This document shows positions 48,670-60,740 of a stretch of 64,000 bases of DNA, in pieces. Below the pieces are notes generated by a model. That model saw nothing but the letters and a program-made list of their open reading frames with translations, ran no database searches and was not told where the DNA came from. The number at the start of each line of letters is the position of its first letter. Position 1 is the first letter of the stretch. The position numbers were made by a program, and so were the translations under genes. Source of the stretch: Cunninghamia lanceolata (taxonomy: Eukaryota; Streptophyta; Pinopsida; Cupressales; Cupressaceae); assembly GCA_027924645.1 (NCBI GenBank), contig BSBN01001149.1, positions 1,240,001 to 1,304,000 on the forward strand, read 5' to 3'.

Positions 48670-50118
48670 TGTCCCCTTTTTGATACATGGCTAGTCCATC
48701 ATCAAGTTCCCATGGATTAGCAAGTTGGTTAGGGAACTGGAGTTAGTTTGGCTTTGGAAGTATTTGTCGGTGGTGGAGATGTGGTTCGTATTCACTGGAT
48801 CCAGTTGTCACCCTCTGAGTTGGCTCAGATTACTCTTGGTCATGACTTACTATTTTTAGTAAGTTCGGGGTCAGTGTCGATTCGGGGTTTTCAGAGTGGG
48901 GTCAGATTCGTCTCGTCGAGAGCTTTCCGACGAGCTATAGATCACTTCATTCTGACACGGTCTTCATATTTATTTTAAAGTCTGAAGTTTATTAATGTTA
49001 TATTTAATATGGACTTTATTATATATTGAGGGAAAAGTGACTTAATGAAAATGGAGACATAAGTGAATGTCTTGACCTTGGGCGCCCATCCCTAGGAGTA
49101 ATAAGGTGAGTTTAAAATTATAATTTTCCCTCTCATATCCAACGCCCAACTTGAGGGAAATATAAGGTGAAAAAGTGGCTCATTTGTATTATGCTTGCTT
49201 TCTGCTAGGGTTTTGAGGGTTTGAGTATTTGAACCAGGCTTTTGGAGACGAAAACCTCCATTAGTGACAGCATTCTACAGGTGTGCAATACCACCCAAAA
49301 GTGCCATTGACGGTGGATGCATTCAGTATTCACATTTGTACTTAAAATGGAGTTCTTCGAAGTTGTTCCATGGGCTGATTGATATATCTTTCGTCATCAA
49401 GATTGCATGCTGATATTGGAAGGATTGGAAGCAGTTTTTGGTGTGAAGGAAGAGAGTTCTTGCTGCTGCATTTATTCCACTAGCTGGCCGTACTCCTAGC
49501 AGCCAGGCCATACCTCCTTTGTGGGCTGTTTGGAGCTTGTTTATGACAGATTTCTCACCTTACTAGGGTCGTCCAGCCCAGGAGACTTGGTGCAGGTCTA
49601 TTCGAAGGAGTTTGGGAGAGGTTTTTGAAGTTTGTTTGTTGTTCCTCACTTTCAGCCATGGTCGTACTTCCCCAAGAGTGACGTGGGGGTCTTGGGGTGT
49701 CTTTTTGTGGGTATCTCATATTCTGCATTGTTAGAGGCGTTTGGAGCCCTTTGTATTGCTGATATCATTTGTATGCTCTTCTTTGTATTTTTTGGGAGAT
49801 TGGAGTGATTTCCAACCATACCCATTGTTGATCCGGCTACAGCTGTTGTATGAAGTTGCAAATCTCAACATGGGTATGTGATAGTAATTCATTATTGGCC
49901 ATTTTACCATCTAGGTAGCTGTTAGTTTCTTCATTGTTATTGTATATTTTCTGGGTTTTCCATATATGCTCTATATTGTATGCTTTGGCAACACATCTGC
50001 AGGAAAACTGAAAACCCCTTCTGCATTCTTCTCTCTAGTTCTGAAAGATCACAAAAAATTAATAAAAATAACACATAAAAAGATCTTAAAAAATTACAAA
50101 CAGGTACGGCACATTACA
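48665..50118 (+). repeat. 3' LTR of gypsy-2 (family B reference)
   Basis: 1454 bp, TGTAATGTCCCCTTTTTG to CGGCACATTACA. It carries the family boxes GGGCGCCCATCCC (about 49080) and GGAGACGAAAACCTCC (about 49244), and near the 3' end GAAAACCCCTTCTGCATTC. The following 5 bp, TAAAA, would be the TSD, but the left partner is lost. This LTR is the key for recognising the solo LTRs elsewhere in the window. Confidence 0.88.
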
Positions 50119-52543
50119 TAAAAAGTTTCACCAACCTACCAAGTGTAAAGATGCTTTCAAGATGGGACCAAGTCTTTAATTAGCTTAACATTGTCTATTT
50201 TGAAAGCCACCAACCCTTGGATCAACTTTAGCTTTAAAGATGAATGGCGAACAAAAGTTCTTGAAGTTGTTAGAAGTAAAATGCTTCTAAGAGATCCACA
50301 ATTGCAACATGTATGTAGTGTCAGGGAATCATCAATGAGCAGAACATTCTGGAGAGCTTAGATTTATTCTTTTCTCAAAAGCCTGTGGATCGTTCGATTT
50401 AGCTTTGATCAACAACAAGCAAACTATTACAATAAGCCTTGAAATTTTCTAAGTCATGAAGCTTATTTTAGTAAGGAGACTCACTTCAACCAGCCTAAAA
50501 AATAATAATAAAAGATTCCTAGGCTACAACAATACATTAAAAGAAGACACCAATTGTCCACTCATTCCTTCTATTCATAGAGGCGCAACGGAGTTCACAG
50601 CCTAAAATCAAAGAAACTCTGAGGAGCAATATAATGAGGTGGTGACATTTATCACCATCTCGCACATTCTAAACACAGAGAAGATTTTAAGACTTTAAAA
50701 ACTCTTTGAAACACCCCTAGGGAAACTAAATATGAGATCATGAAAAATATCATGATTTCAAATAATTCGAGGCATAATAAATTAAAAGAAAATAAATCCT
50801 ACCTCAATCAAAACAATAACAAGAGAATAACAATGATAATAAGTGTAGGAATCACTTTCAATCTGGTCTCTACGCAAGTGTAACACTTGGTAGTTGTGTC
50901 TTGGAGTCATAGTTGACTTCATGCTATAATCATGCATCGTGGTTTTGTATATGTGCATAGTAGGATAAAAAACTTAAAAGTGCAAGTTTGGAAGTGACTA
51001 AATACAAATCCTTGATGGCACAAGTTTGGAGATTTGCTATTAGTAGGTTTTAACTGTATATATGCCTATAGATCAATTGAGGACCAAGTATTATGTGGTG
51101 AGGTTCAATTAAAGGCAGTCCCTCATATTGGCAAAGACTCAGATTCATAATGTAATTTCGATTTAGGTGAAGATGAAGCAGAGGCATGGCAGCAGTAGAT
51201 CTAGTTGTCTGCATTGTCATTTTGTAGTTGTAGCATTTCAGCCTTTTCATTTTGTTGTATATGGCACATTGGTAATGAAAACTCAAATTATTAGACATTA
51301 AAATTTTGTTAATCTGTGTGTCAGTGCATGTGAGTTCTCAACTCAGCTCTCATGGTTCATAATATGGTTATATAATGAAAAAGGTGAATGCCTTATCATA
51401 TGAATATTTGAAATTTTCCATATTTTTTAATTTCTTCCTTTTTTTTATTGTCATCCCTTGTCGTCCCCTAAAAAAAGGCCTACCACCCAAAAATGCACCC
51501 TGTGTTTCTTGCCATCCCTGTCCTGAAAATTTGGTGGAACATAGCTTAAAAATAGACATAGAAACAACCCTAGATTGCATGCAACAATATGAGACTGTGT
51601 CTCTCAATCTCGTGAACTTTAAGAGCTCCAAAACGACATAGGAAATCAATTAATCCAAGAACAATATGAATAAAAGGACAACAAATTTCTTAACAAGAAT
51701 AAATGATATAAATATATCCCAAAAACAAACAAACATTAATAAAAGAATGGAAACGTGAAGAAGACAACTTACAATGAAAGCCATGAAGCATTAGAGATTT
51801 GACATCAACTACACACAAAGAAAGTTACGAATGAAAACCATTTCACCACTAAGTAAGATTAATTAAAACCTTGAAAACAAACAATTAGTCTTCAATTTTT
51901 TTAATTTTGGAGGTAAATCCAATGGCCCTAAGTTTTATAAAAAATTGGATGTTGTGGTGACAACATACCTCATTAACAAACTCCAAAGTAAGTTCGGCCT
52001 TGTTTATCTCTACACTAAGACTACAATTGTAAAGTGCCCTAAATTGTCCTTGGGATTAAGAACTGCAATTTGCGTCCTCCAATGGAATTGGGCTGGGATC
52101 ACTCCCAAGAGAGTTAAATCCCTATACCATTATACTACAATTGAATGGACAAAAAGAACAACATTGGAAGTTCCTTAGAAGTCACCTATACCAGTAGACT
52201 CCAACCCATGCATGCTTAACTATAGAATTGTGATGAGATTTGATACACTAGCATGCTTAACTATAAAATTGTAATGAGATTTGATACACTACATGATTGT
52301 CTTGCCACCCTAGGCTAATAATCCTATGGCATTTGTGGGCAACGATTTTTTATAGTAGGTTTATAATTATAACGTTGATCTGGCCTGACCCATCTACAAG
52401 CTAGATGCATCTTCACCATAGTACTCATGTTTGTAAAAACTCAAATAGGGGCAAAAAACATCTAAATATGATAAAAGCAAGCTTTGATATATCTCATTAC
52501 AAATCTACAAACAATTCTCATAAATTAAATACTATCAAATTAT
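50119..52543. other. CNX5 intron 1, no recognised gene
   Basis: AT-rich. A 41-bp direct duplication (GCATGCTTAACTATAGAATT..., starts 52210 and 52251) is visible. Small open frames (51375-51641, 51945-52178) have no domain. Confidence 0.45.
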
Positions 52544-53278
52544 GTTAGGGTTTGGTGATTCCTTGATTTCCCTGGCTTTCTTCTGCTTAGTCTTTTGTTC
52601 TTTTGGTTTTCTTGAATGTTGGTTTCTTCATTAATGGCTCCTAGTAGGGGGACGCCTCCCCTCTGGTTCGTTTAGAGATACCGTAGTTGGATCTAGATCT
52701 AGATCTTCAACTTGGGAGAAAGAGGTTGATGCGACAATAGCAACTACTGGAAAAAAAGATGGATCTTCCTAGTAGAAGATCTACTACATGCATTCTAGCA
52801 CTTGAGGCTTCCCTAGTTATTAATGTTGATGTGGAGGAATTCAAGAAAAATGTTTCTACTTTTCAAGGTAGAAGTTTGATTTGTAGATTCGTAGGCCCCC
52901 AACTCTCTCTGGAAGAGCTTGTTTTTTGGGCTAGGAAGAATAGGAAGACTCAAGGGGATTATGAACTTCAATCCTGTGCAAAGGGGTATTTTATAGCTAC
53001 TTTTGCAAATGAGTTTGACAAAGATGGAAGTTTTTGGGGGAGGCCCATATTTCTTTTGAAATGCAAGCCTTTTCATGAAGCAGTGACATGTGGGTTTTAA
53101 TTCTTCAAAGAAAATTCCTACTAGGGAACCTATTTGGATATGTATGTACACTCTTCCATAGGAGTTGTGGTCTCCCTATGTCTTTGAGACCATAGTAGAA
53201 AAACTATAAATTTAAAATTTCCCCCGTTAATGGGGTAGACCGGGATCATCCGAGCAAGGAGAAAAGGAAAGAGGCCAA

Positions 53279-53790
53279 ATGGAATCCCCCAAGCACAGGA
53301 TGGGTAAGGTAAATTTCAATGGGGCCTCGAGAGGTGACCCACGCAGGGCCAGTGCAGGATGCATTTTGAGAGATCACAATGGAAAGTTTTTAGGAGCAGC
53401 CTCGAAAAAACTAGGGGTTATGTTGAATAATGAAGCAGAGCTTCATGCTCTTATTTTGGGTTTGCAGCTAGGCTTAGCCTCTGGGGCTAGAAGACTACAT
53501 ATTGAGGGTGACTCACTTCTGACAATCAATGCCATATTTAGTAGATAGACGTCTAATTGGAGATTGAACAATTTGTTGAGAAGAGGGTTGGACTTGATGG
53601 ATAAACTCTCAGAATATTAAGTTAACCATATCTATAGAGAAGCAAAACACTTCGGTGACAAAATAGCCAATGCGGCCTTTGATTTTGAATTAAATAGGGA
53701 CCTTTTTGTTAGCCATTCCTTTTTTGAATGGCAAGAGCGCATCCCTAATTTAGCATCTCTACTAAATCAAGACTCGAGGGAGGATAGTAA
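53279..53790 (+). pseudogene. LINE-B ORF2 C-terminal RNase H
   Basis: KVNFNGASRGDP, AGCILRDHNGKFLG, NNEAELHAL, HIEGDSLLTI, then after stops YREAKHFGDKIANAAF. This is the plant LINE RNase H (RVT_3-type). The first catalytic Asp is Asn (NFNGAS instead of NFDGAS); Glu (AELHAL), Asp (EGDS) and the last Asp (FGDKIAN) remain. Stops at 53546 (SR-stop-TSNW) and near 53620 end the frame. Confidence 0.85.
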
Positions 53791-54016
53791 TACAACTGGC
53801 ATAGAATAAAGTGAGGTGGCATGTGTTTCGAATTTCTAAAGGAGTCAGCATTAGGTGGCAAGTGATGAGTTCAATTGGCATGAGTATTTGATTGGGAGGA
53901 AAGCTCCCACAATCTTTAATTATTTCATGTTTCATTGTTTGTGAAGGGACGAGACGGGGGCGGCTGAGGAGTACGATGGCTTGTGTTTTCTCTGATTAGC
54001 GGCATCATGGTTTCGT

Positions 54017-54652
54017 GTGGCTGCTTCAGCATTGAATATCAAGGCAGGTATCAATAAATGGCATGGTTGGGAGCCATCGATGCATAATTCTAGGATGGAG
54101 TCGACGGTGTGGTCGCAAAGCCGGAAGAGGCAAATGGCTTTTTGTGGTGACATTTCAAACAAGAGATTGAGGAGAGTTTTTAAGGTGTCTTCCCCAGTGG
54201 CACTGCATGCTATGGGTATGGTTCTTAGTAATTCTTTCATGAATATGCATAAAAAATACCGTGTCAATTCTGATATTTCGTCGATGTTTATAGCAATCAT
54301 GCTAGACTTAGGGGAGTCCAAGGATTGTGTGAGGGAAATGGCCAGGTCCTTGATTAGGGCAGAATGGAGAGTAGGGCTTGACAAAATTTTGCAGTTAGCA
54401 ATTCCAGGTCTTGGCTTCCCTACAGCTTCTGGGATCCAGTCGGCGGTTCTTCCATCTTATAGTGGCCCTTGGGCCCCATTTGTGATACCCGTGGTGGGAG
54501 AGAGCGAGGAGGCTCGACAAAGTGAAGCTCAATGGGGTCTGGGCTTTTTGAAGATTGTTGTAGGGTTGGCCGATTCTAGAGGCATTGATTGGCCGTTAGA
54601 GGTGGCTTCGGAGAGCTCAGAGGAGGTAATGGAAGGTGGTGGAAGGGTTTGA
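54017..54652 (+). CDS. Open frame of 211 codons, function unknown
   Basis: MAASALNIKAGINKWHGWEP..., ending VMEGGGRV. It lies between the RNase H end and the poly(A) of LINE-B, where plant L1 elements usually have 3' UTR. No stop occurs for 636 nt although the LINE RNase H just upstream has stops. The sequence includes a helical RSLIRAEWRVGLDKILQLAI segment and an acidic C-terminus. I recognise no domain. It may be a 3' transduced host exon, an extra LINE ORF, or chance; no promoter or splice evidence. Confidence 0.3.
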   Translation: MAASALNIKAGINKWHGWEPSMHNSRMESTVWSQSRKRQMAFCGDISNKRLRRVFKVSSPVALHAMGMVLSNSFMNMHKKYRVNSDISSMFIAIMLDLGESKDCVREMARSLIRAEWRVGLDKILQLAIPGLGFPTASGIQSAVLPSYSGPWAPFVIPVVGESEEARQSEAQWGLGFLKIVVGLADSRGIDWPLEVASESSEEVMEGGGRV

Positions 54653-55102
54653 AGTTTAATGTTTGTTCACAGTTTGTTTTTAGCATAGTTTAGCTTGGCT
54701 TCCAGCATTTATTGCCTTTTTGGCATAGCTAAATAAGTTGGTTATGTACATATTACTATAGTAATACAATGCAGACTTGGTTATTTTTCTAGTTTTCTTC
54801 TATTATGGAATGTGGCTCCCTCTAGCCCAATTCACCAATCAACAAAAAAAATTAAATTTAAATTTTAAATAAAACACCTTTATATTTTATAATTTATTAT
54901 TTATGTCTGCTACACTACACACGCCTTTGTATGTAGTAATTTTGTAAATTTGTTCATATTGCATTCGCCATTTATAATATAAATTTTATATCATAATAAA
55001 ATGTGAAAAATTACCTAAGCACGTGATTTTAAATTTTTAATCGATTTTTTTTTCTGTTGTCTCTCTTTTGACAGGTTTCACCTTCATTTTTCTAAATAGA
55101 AT

Positions 55103-58100
55103 ATGGCTTCTACAAGTGGAAGTAAAAGAAATGGTGGCAAATCTAGGGACCCTTGCTAGAAACATGGGACACCATGTCCAAATCGAGGAAAGGTTAATGC
55201 ATCCATTGCATTAAGCCTATGTCCGGTGGCATAAATTGACTCAAATACCACCTTGCACGGATCCCTTGCCGAGATGTCATAGGATGTACAGAAGCTAGTC
55301 AAGAGGTTAAGAGGGAGGCAAGAGCCCTCCTTATGGCATATGAGCAGAAGAAAGCAACTAAAAAGAGAACAACAGAGGCAATGGCAGCCCCAAACCCAGT
55401 TATTAGTTCTCCAAGGTCAGAGGGAGATATAGGGGGCTCTTCTTTAGCTTCCATTGGGCCATGGATATGAGGATCAAGCAGTGGTATTTCTAGCTTTTTT
55501 GTTCCTCGTAACACTCCTCATGCGCAACCTTCATTGGATGGTATTGCATGGAATAAAGAGGTGCATCGTGAGGCAAAGTTGGCATGTGCACGATTTTGGT
55601 ACTACAATAATATTCCATTTAATGTCACTTCAAGTCCTTATTGGGAGCACTTGGTCATTGCATTGACTGTGGCAGGTAAGGGGTTCAAGGCCCCAAGTCG
55701 TCATGAGTTGAGTGGCCCATTATTGCAAGATGAAGTCCAACACACACATCAACTAGTAGAGGAGCAAAGGAAAATTTGGGAAAAGAAAGGCTGCACTATT
55801 TTATCTGACGGGTGAATAGATGCTAGGAACAGGACACTCATTAATTTTTTTAGTGGCTTCAACGGGGCAGCTAGTCTTTTTAAAGTTAGTTGATGCCTCC
55901 AATGAAATAAAAAAAGCAAAGACCCTGTGCAACATGTTGGATGAGGTGGTTATGGAGGTGGGAGTGGAAAATGTCATCCAAATAGCGACTGACAATGCAG
56001 CTGCATATGTGGCAGCCTGTAGACTTCTAGAGGTGGGGCATCCAACACTATTTTGGAGCCCTTGTGCTACCCACTGTATTGACCTTCTTCTTGAGGACAT
56101 TGGGAAACTAAGTTGGGTGAAGAATGTGGTTGAAGAGGCAAGAAATATCACAAATACATCTACAACCACACATGAGTCCTAAATCTTATGAGAGATCACA
56201 CTAATGGCAAGGAGCTCGTGCGATCAGGAGTCACACGCTTTGCCACTAATTTCCTCGCCTTGTAGAGTATAATTGTAATGTCCCCATTTTCGTGAGCATC
56301 AGAGTTCGGAGGATTAGCCTATTATCATTGGTTCCCCGTAGGCTAATGTGGTGATTAGGGGGCCCTTTGAGGGTGATTCAAGGTTATTCAACTGACCCTT
56401 TGGGTGTATATTTCAGTACTCTCCTCAGTGCATCAATTTTTTTGTGGTTTGCCTTCTGGAGGTCTTTCAGGCTCATTTTATACACACTATTTTTAGTAAG
56501 TCACTTGGATGTTTGGATCCATACTTACTATTTATGGAAAGTCATCTGGATGGTCAGAAGGCACCACGGTTATATCCGAGAAGTTGGTAGGATCAGTTGT
56601 TGGTTTGATATTTGGCATTTAATGGAGTTTAATGATTTAATTCAATCAATTAAGTCTAATCTAGCATTGACTTTGATATAATTAATTAAATTAAATATCT
56701 TTATGATTAAAGGGGATATAAGGGGTCAAGTGTGCATTTAATATATTAATGTCATAAAGTATTTAATTATTATGCCAAATGGGGTGCCAACATATGGAGG
56801 TATAAGGATATTAAGTGACTTTATAATGATGTCAATGACAAATTATAAAGTAAGGTCACTTTTGACGGGAAAAATAAATTAAAAGAGGAATAAAATAAAG
56901 TATTACTTTTGAAAGGGAAAAGAAATATAAAAGGAGGAAAAAGTGCAATGAGGATTCATTCTTGATATATTATTTTGAAAGAAACTTTTCCTTGAGAGCT
57001 TGAGAGCTTTGGCTTGCAGGTTCAGTAAAGCCTAGGACGAAAACCCTAGAGGTTTTGGCTATTTGGACGAAAACCCAGATTAGCCCACTTGGTGAAATCA
57101 TCTCAGGATTCACAGTTGCATTAAATTGTTTAGTATTTGTAGAGATTCAAAGCCATATCTTTGCAGATTTCAAAATATTGGTTGCATGTTGGTATTTTGG
57201 TGTACAATTTTTAGGAGTGATGGATTTTGATGTTGTGTTACAAATAATCCATTTGGGTATTGGGGATTTTGGCTTGTATGTTGGTATTTTGGTGTGCATG
57301 TTTGAGGAGTGATGGATTTTGATGTTGTGTTGCAAATAATTCATCTAGGTATTTGAGTTTTGTAGATTTGAGCTATTGGGTGTTGATGCAATTTTCGGTT
57401 CCAGCTAGGGTTTGACATGGGTGCTCACAGAAATCAATTTTGGCATATGGGTATTGATGCAAAGTGGCTGCCATGAGGTTGGAATAACATATGCGCTTCT
57501 GGGTATTCTTCATTTCGTTGTATGATTCCAGATATTATCGATCTTCCTCTCTTGTCAACTCCAAAATTTGCAGCAACGAACTCAGAAATGGAAAAAGATG
57601 CAAAATATGTATTTGGGTATGTATTTCCAAGTTTGCAATGTGTTCATTTTTATTTCTAGTTGATTGTTCAGCAATTATTTCATGTTTTTATGGCAAAATC
57701 TCTCTCAAAATTACACATGCAATTCTAAAACTGAAACCCTTTCTGCATCTTCTGTCTAGTCTGAAAGACCACATTAATAAAAAATACAAAAAGACATTAA
57801 AAAGACAAAAAAAAAATTACAATAAAACAAGTCAGCATATTACAATAATAGCAACATTGCCCAACCTTAAGCGCATGTTTGTGAGCACAAAGTGGTTGGA
57901 GAGTCCTTATTGTAGGAAGCTGGAAGCAAAGAGGGTTGTGAAGACAATTTTTGATGATGGCATTGCCAAAGTAATGGAGGAGATCATGAAGGTAAGTTTT
58001 CAAACTCTAATTTTTATTTATTTTTTATTTGCTAATGTTAAAATTTGTTGATTTTGTAAAATTTTGATATTTTTATTTGTTGAATTTCAATAAGTATAAT

Positions 58101-59185
58101 TCTCTAATTTTATTTTCATCCACTATTGACTTAGGTGTTAGAACCCTTGGTTAGGGTTCTACGATTGGTGGATGGGGATCAAAAGCTCATGGGGTATCTA
58201 TATGAGGCCATGGATAAGGCCAAAGAGGCAGTTCAGCATTTGTATGGGTCGAATAAAACAAAATATGAACCCATATGGCAATTTATTGTTCGGAGGTGGA
58301 ACCGACAACTCCACCAACATATTCATGCTGCTGGTTACTATTTGAACCCGAAGTTTTTCCTCTCCTCTTCATTCAAACCAGATGCAGAGGTTATGCTTGG
58401 CCTAAACACGTGTATTGAGAGGTTGGTTGTTGATGAGAACCTTTGAGACCTCATACTTGATGAGATACAGAGCTATAAGAGGGCAGAGGGACCTTTATTT
58501 TCTTCAACTTTTTGCATTCGTAGGAGATCCACTCTACAACTGGGTAAAAAGCATATGTTTACTTTTAATTTACTATTTATTTTATTTTTTTAGTTTACTA
58601 AAATCCTTACAAAATTATAAATGTTATCCTTGCAGATTTATGGTGGGAAGATTATAGTGCCAAACACCTAATCTTCAAAAGCTTGCCATCTGGATTTTAT
58701 CCCAGCCTTGTAGTGCATCCAGTTGTGAGCGCAACTAGAGCGTTTTTTAGGCCATTCACGCAAAGAAGCGCAACAGGTTGCCTCAAAAGCGCTTGGATGA
58801 CCTTGTCTATGTGCGATATAACCTTTGGTTACATGAGAAGAAGGTAGAAGGGTAGGAATCACATCATGAGTTGGACCTTGACATCATTGATCCATATTCA
58901 GATTGGACTGCTGAGGATGTTGATGTGGATCCATTGTGTACTGATGATGAAATAGCTGCTTTGGAGAGGGATACAACTGCATGGCAAGCGAATGTGGCAA
59001 CATATGAGGATTCAGAGATAGAAACCAATGATGATGAGCCATCAGGGGCAGGTTCCTCACATGTACAACATGATCCTATAGATGAGGCTCCCGTTGAGAA
59101 TACTGCAGCTATACCATCCACTTCCACAGCACCCACACAACGAAAGAAAACTTTTTTGAGCTTCAGTCGTAGAAAAAAATTATGA
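55103..59185 (+). pseudogene. hAT-3 transposase pseudogene
   Basis: Starts MASTSGSKRNGGKSRDPC-stop-KHGT; the BED finger is degenerate. DUF659-like: 55534-56182 with CTILSDG-stop-IDARN and ATDNAAAYVAA. The solo LTR (56274-57844) interrupts at QSII/ATLPNLKRM. Intron positions match hAT-2 (GTAAGT at 57990; acceptor TTAG before GTGTTAGAACCC at 58135). C-terminal domain: LSQPCSASSCERN-stop-SVF (58700), then an acidic, Ser-rich tail ending 59185. Stops are mainly Trp to TAG/TGA, CAG to TAG and CGA to TGA. Frameshift near 55848. It is the same family as hAT-2. Confidence 0.88.
56274..57844 (+). mobile_element. Solo LTR, family B, in hAT-3
   Basis: 1571 bp from TGTAATGTCCCCATTTTCG to CAGCATATTACA, flanked by ATAAT (56269-56273, 57845-57849). 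Family boxes: CCCCGTAGGCTAATG (about 56335), GGACGAAAACCCTAGAGG (about 57036) and CTGAAACCCTTTCTGCATC (57730). No coding interior. This copy fixes the family B ends exactly, because the host reading frame is known on both sides. Confidence 0.93.
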
Positions 59186-60326
59186 TTTATATTTTCTAGT
59201 GATAATGAAACTGGAATTTCATAAGTATTCAAAGGTTGAACTCGTTTTTTGGTCTATGATATGTATTAAACTCTTAATTTTGATTTATATGTGAAGGAAA
59301 TTAGTAATACATTCTACAAATTCAGAAATGTGTGTGTTTTTTACGAATATTTTTAAAAAATTATCCATTTTTAAATGTTCGATAAATTTGCCGAGTTATT
59401 GCCAAGTTTTTCCCCGAGTTTTTGTTGAGTCCTAAGTTTTTAAAAATTTTGGGTCTGCCAAGTAATTGTCAAGTCCGAGTTTTTCAACCATGTTTGAGAC
59501 CATTGCTAGTTCTTTGGGGGTGGCCATTGATATTTCCAAACCTTACTATGGGCATGGTCGATCTGTCTATGCTAGAATCTATGTTGAATTAGAACTCACT
59601 TCTCCCCTTTCGAAGAGTATTACCCTATGTGCTAGAGATTTTGAATGGTCTTGGGCCTTGGATTATGAAAGTATTCCCTTTAAATGAAGAGGTTGCCATG
59701 AATATGGTCATCTCATTCAAGAATGTCACACTATTCAAAGAAATTCCCAGATTGAAAAAATGAAGGTTGAAGAGAAAAAAGATCCAGAAGGTTTCATCTT
59801 TCGAAGAAGAAACAAACAATGAAAGTAAGAATCCTGAGGTTCCAAGTAACAAGAAGTTGCTAGGATCGTCAATTAATCTGAGTAATGAGGATGTAGTTAA
59901 AAATACTCAATCTCATTTGATTATGGGGTTGAATAATGAAGAAATGCTAGAGGACTGTAATTTCAAAGGGGATCTGGAACAACTCTTAGAGGGGCAAGCA
60001 GATATCATAAAAAACCAGCTCCCAAGGATACAAAAGAAAGGAAAAGATCTCTCTCAATTGACTTTATCAATGCAAAAGAATCAAGATAGTTTCAAGGCAG
60101 CTCCAAAGTCTCTAGAAGGTTTTGGCTCGGAGGAGGAAAGTATAGGAAAATCAGTCTCTCAAAGATGTATGGTGAAGAGGACAGGCGATTTTGGGAGCAA
60201 TAAGGTGGGAAGACCCAATAGGTATGTTCTTTTACAAACTAAAGCCCTGGCAGATGTTGCTACGGGGAATCAATCCCAACTAGAAGTTGTCTTGGTGGGC
60301 ACCAAGAAATCCAAGGTTGATCAAGG

Positions 60327-60540
60327 ATGACTCTCTCCTGGAACATAAGGGGACTCAACTCCCCCTCCAAGAATCATCTGCTTCGGAGACTCTTGGAGAA
60401 ATATAATCCAAAGATTGCTCTTTTACAAGAAACATTGCTAGAATCGACAGATTTCAGGCCGCTTCTCTATGGCTCAATCTGGATATTGCCTTGTTCTCAA
60501 AGACTCTCACTAAAGCAGGATCAGACCAAGGCAATAAGTT
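60327..60540 (+). pseudogene. LINE-A ORF2, N-terminal endonuclease stub
   Basis: MTLSWNIRGLNSPSKNHLLR then KIALLQET: the first strands of the apurinic endonuclease domain, with the catalytic Asn (WNIRG) and Glu (LQET). It is cut within about 70 codons. The overlap ATGA with the ORF1 stop fits the usual L1 arrangement. Confidence 0.85.
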
Positions 60541-60740
60541 TTTGCATGCATACTCACTTTTTGCATGCATTATTTTTTGCATGCATGCCTTTTTAAAGCA
60601 TGCATATGGACATACTCCATGCTTCTTGAAGATCATGAATGCCTTTAGAAATTACTTTATGCAAGGTAAAAAGCTAACATTTTAAGAAAGTTATCTTTAT
60701 CTCTAACATGCATTGTATATCCATAATTCCTGCATGCACG
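60541..60740. repeat. GCATGC-rich stretch in LINE-A 3' part
   Basis: TTTTTGCATGCAT recurs three times (60540-60585), followed by AAAGCATGCATATGG and, near 60733, GCATGCACGCATA. Palindromic GCATGC words at irregular spacing. Open frames here are by-products. Confidence 0.7.

Larger units (their letters stand above)
43863..50118 (+). mobile_element. gypsy-2: Ty3/gypsy chromovirus with 3' LTR, no 5' LTR seen
   Basis: Gag starts at 43918 and the pol region ends at 48669. A purine-rich tract (TTAGGGAGGGCGG) abuts the LTR start TGTAATGTCCCC at 48665. No family B LTR or primer-binding site was found left of 43863, where a different repeat (family A LTR material) begins. The element has therefore lost its left end. 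Structure and sequence parallel gypsy-1, but gypsy-2 is more complete. The left limit is approximate. Confidence 0.88.
53221..54853 (+). mobile_element. LINE-B, 5'-truncated L1-type element
   Basis: Starts abruptly at CCCCCGTTAATGGGG just after AAATTTAAAATTT (53208-53220) and ends in A-rich CAACAAAAAAAATT followed by AAATTTAAATTTT (54854-54866), an imperfect 13-bp target duplication. It contains only the RNase H end of ORF2, an open frame of 211 codons and a 3' tail. 5' truncation plus poly(A) plus TSD is the target-primed insertion signature. Confidence 0.78.
53191..59493 (+). mobile_element. hAT-3, inserted in LINE-A ORF1
   Basis: Perfect 8-bp duplication TTTGAGAC (53183-53190, 59494-59501). 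The ends are CATAGTAGAAAAACT and, read inward from the right, CATGGTTGAAAAACTCGG. Near the right end CCGAG words recur (59394-59480). The element holds two insertions: LINE-B 30 bp from its left end and a solo LTR in the transposase gene. Its own sequence is about 3.1 kb, close to hAT-2. Removing it restores LINE-A ORF1 (YVFETIASSLG). Confidence 0.88.
52634..60326 (+). pseudogene. LINE-A ORF1 (DUF4283/zinc-knuckle RNA-binding protein), split by hAT-3
   Basis: 52759-53190 reads STFQGRSLICRFVGPQLSLE..., then EPTWICMYTLP-stop-ELWSPYVFET; the frame resumes at 59502 as IASSLGVAIDISKPYYGHGR and YARIYVELELTSPLSK. Then come WALDYESIPFK and RGCHEYGHLIQEC, the plant LINE ORF1 knuckle with its first Cys region damaged. 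A Lys/Glu/Ser-rich tail (59767-60330) stays open for 187 codons and ends four bases into the ORF2 start (ATGA overlap). Early stops near 52670-52740 and at TLP-stop disable it. Confidence 0.82.
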
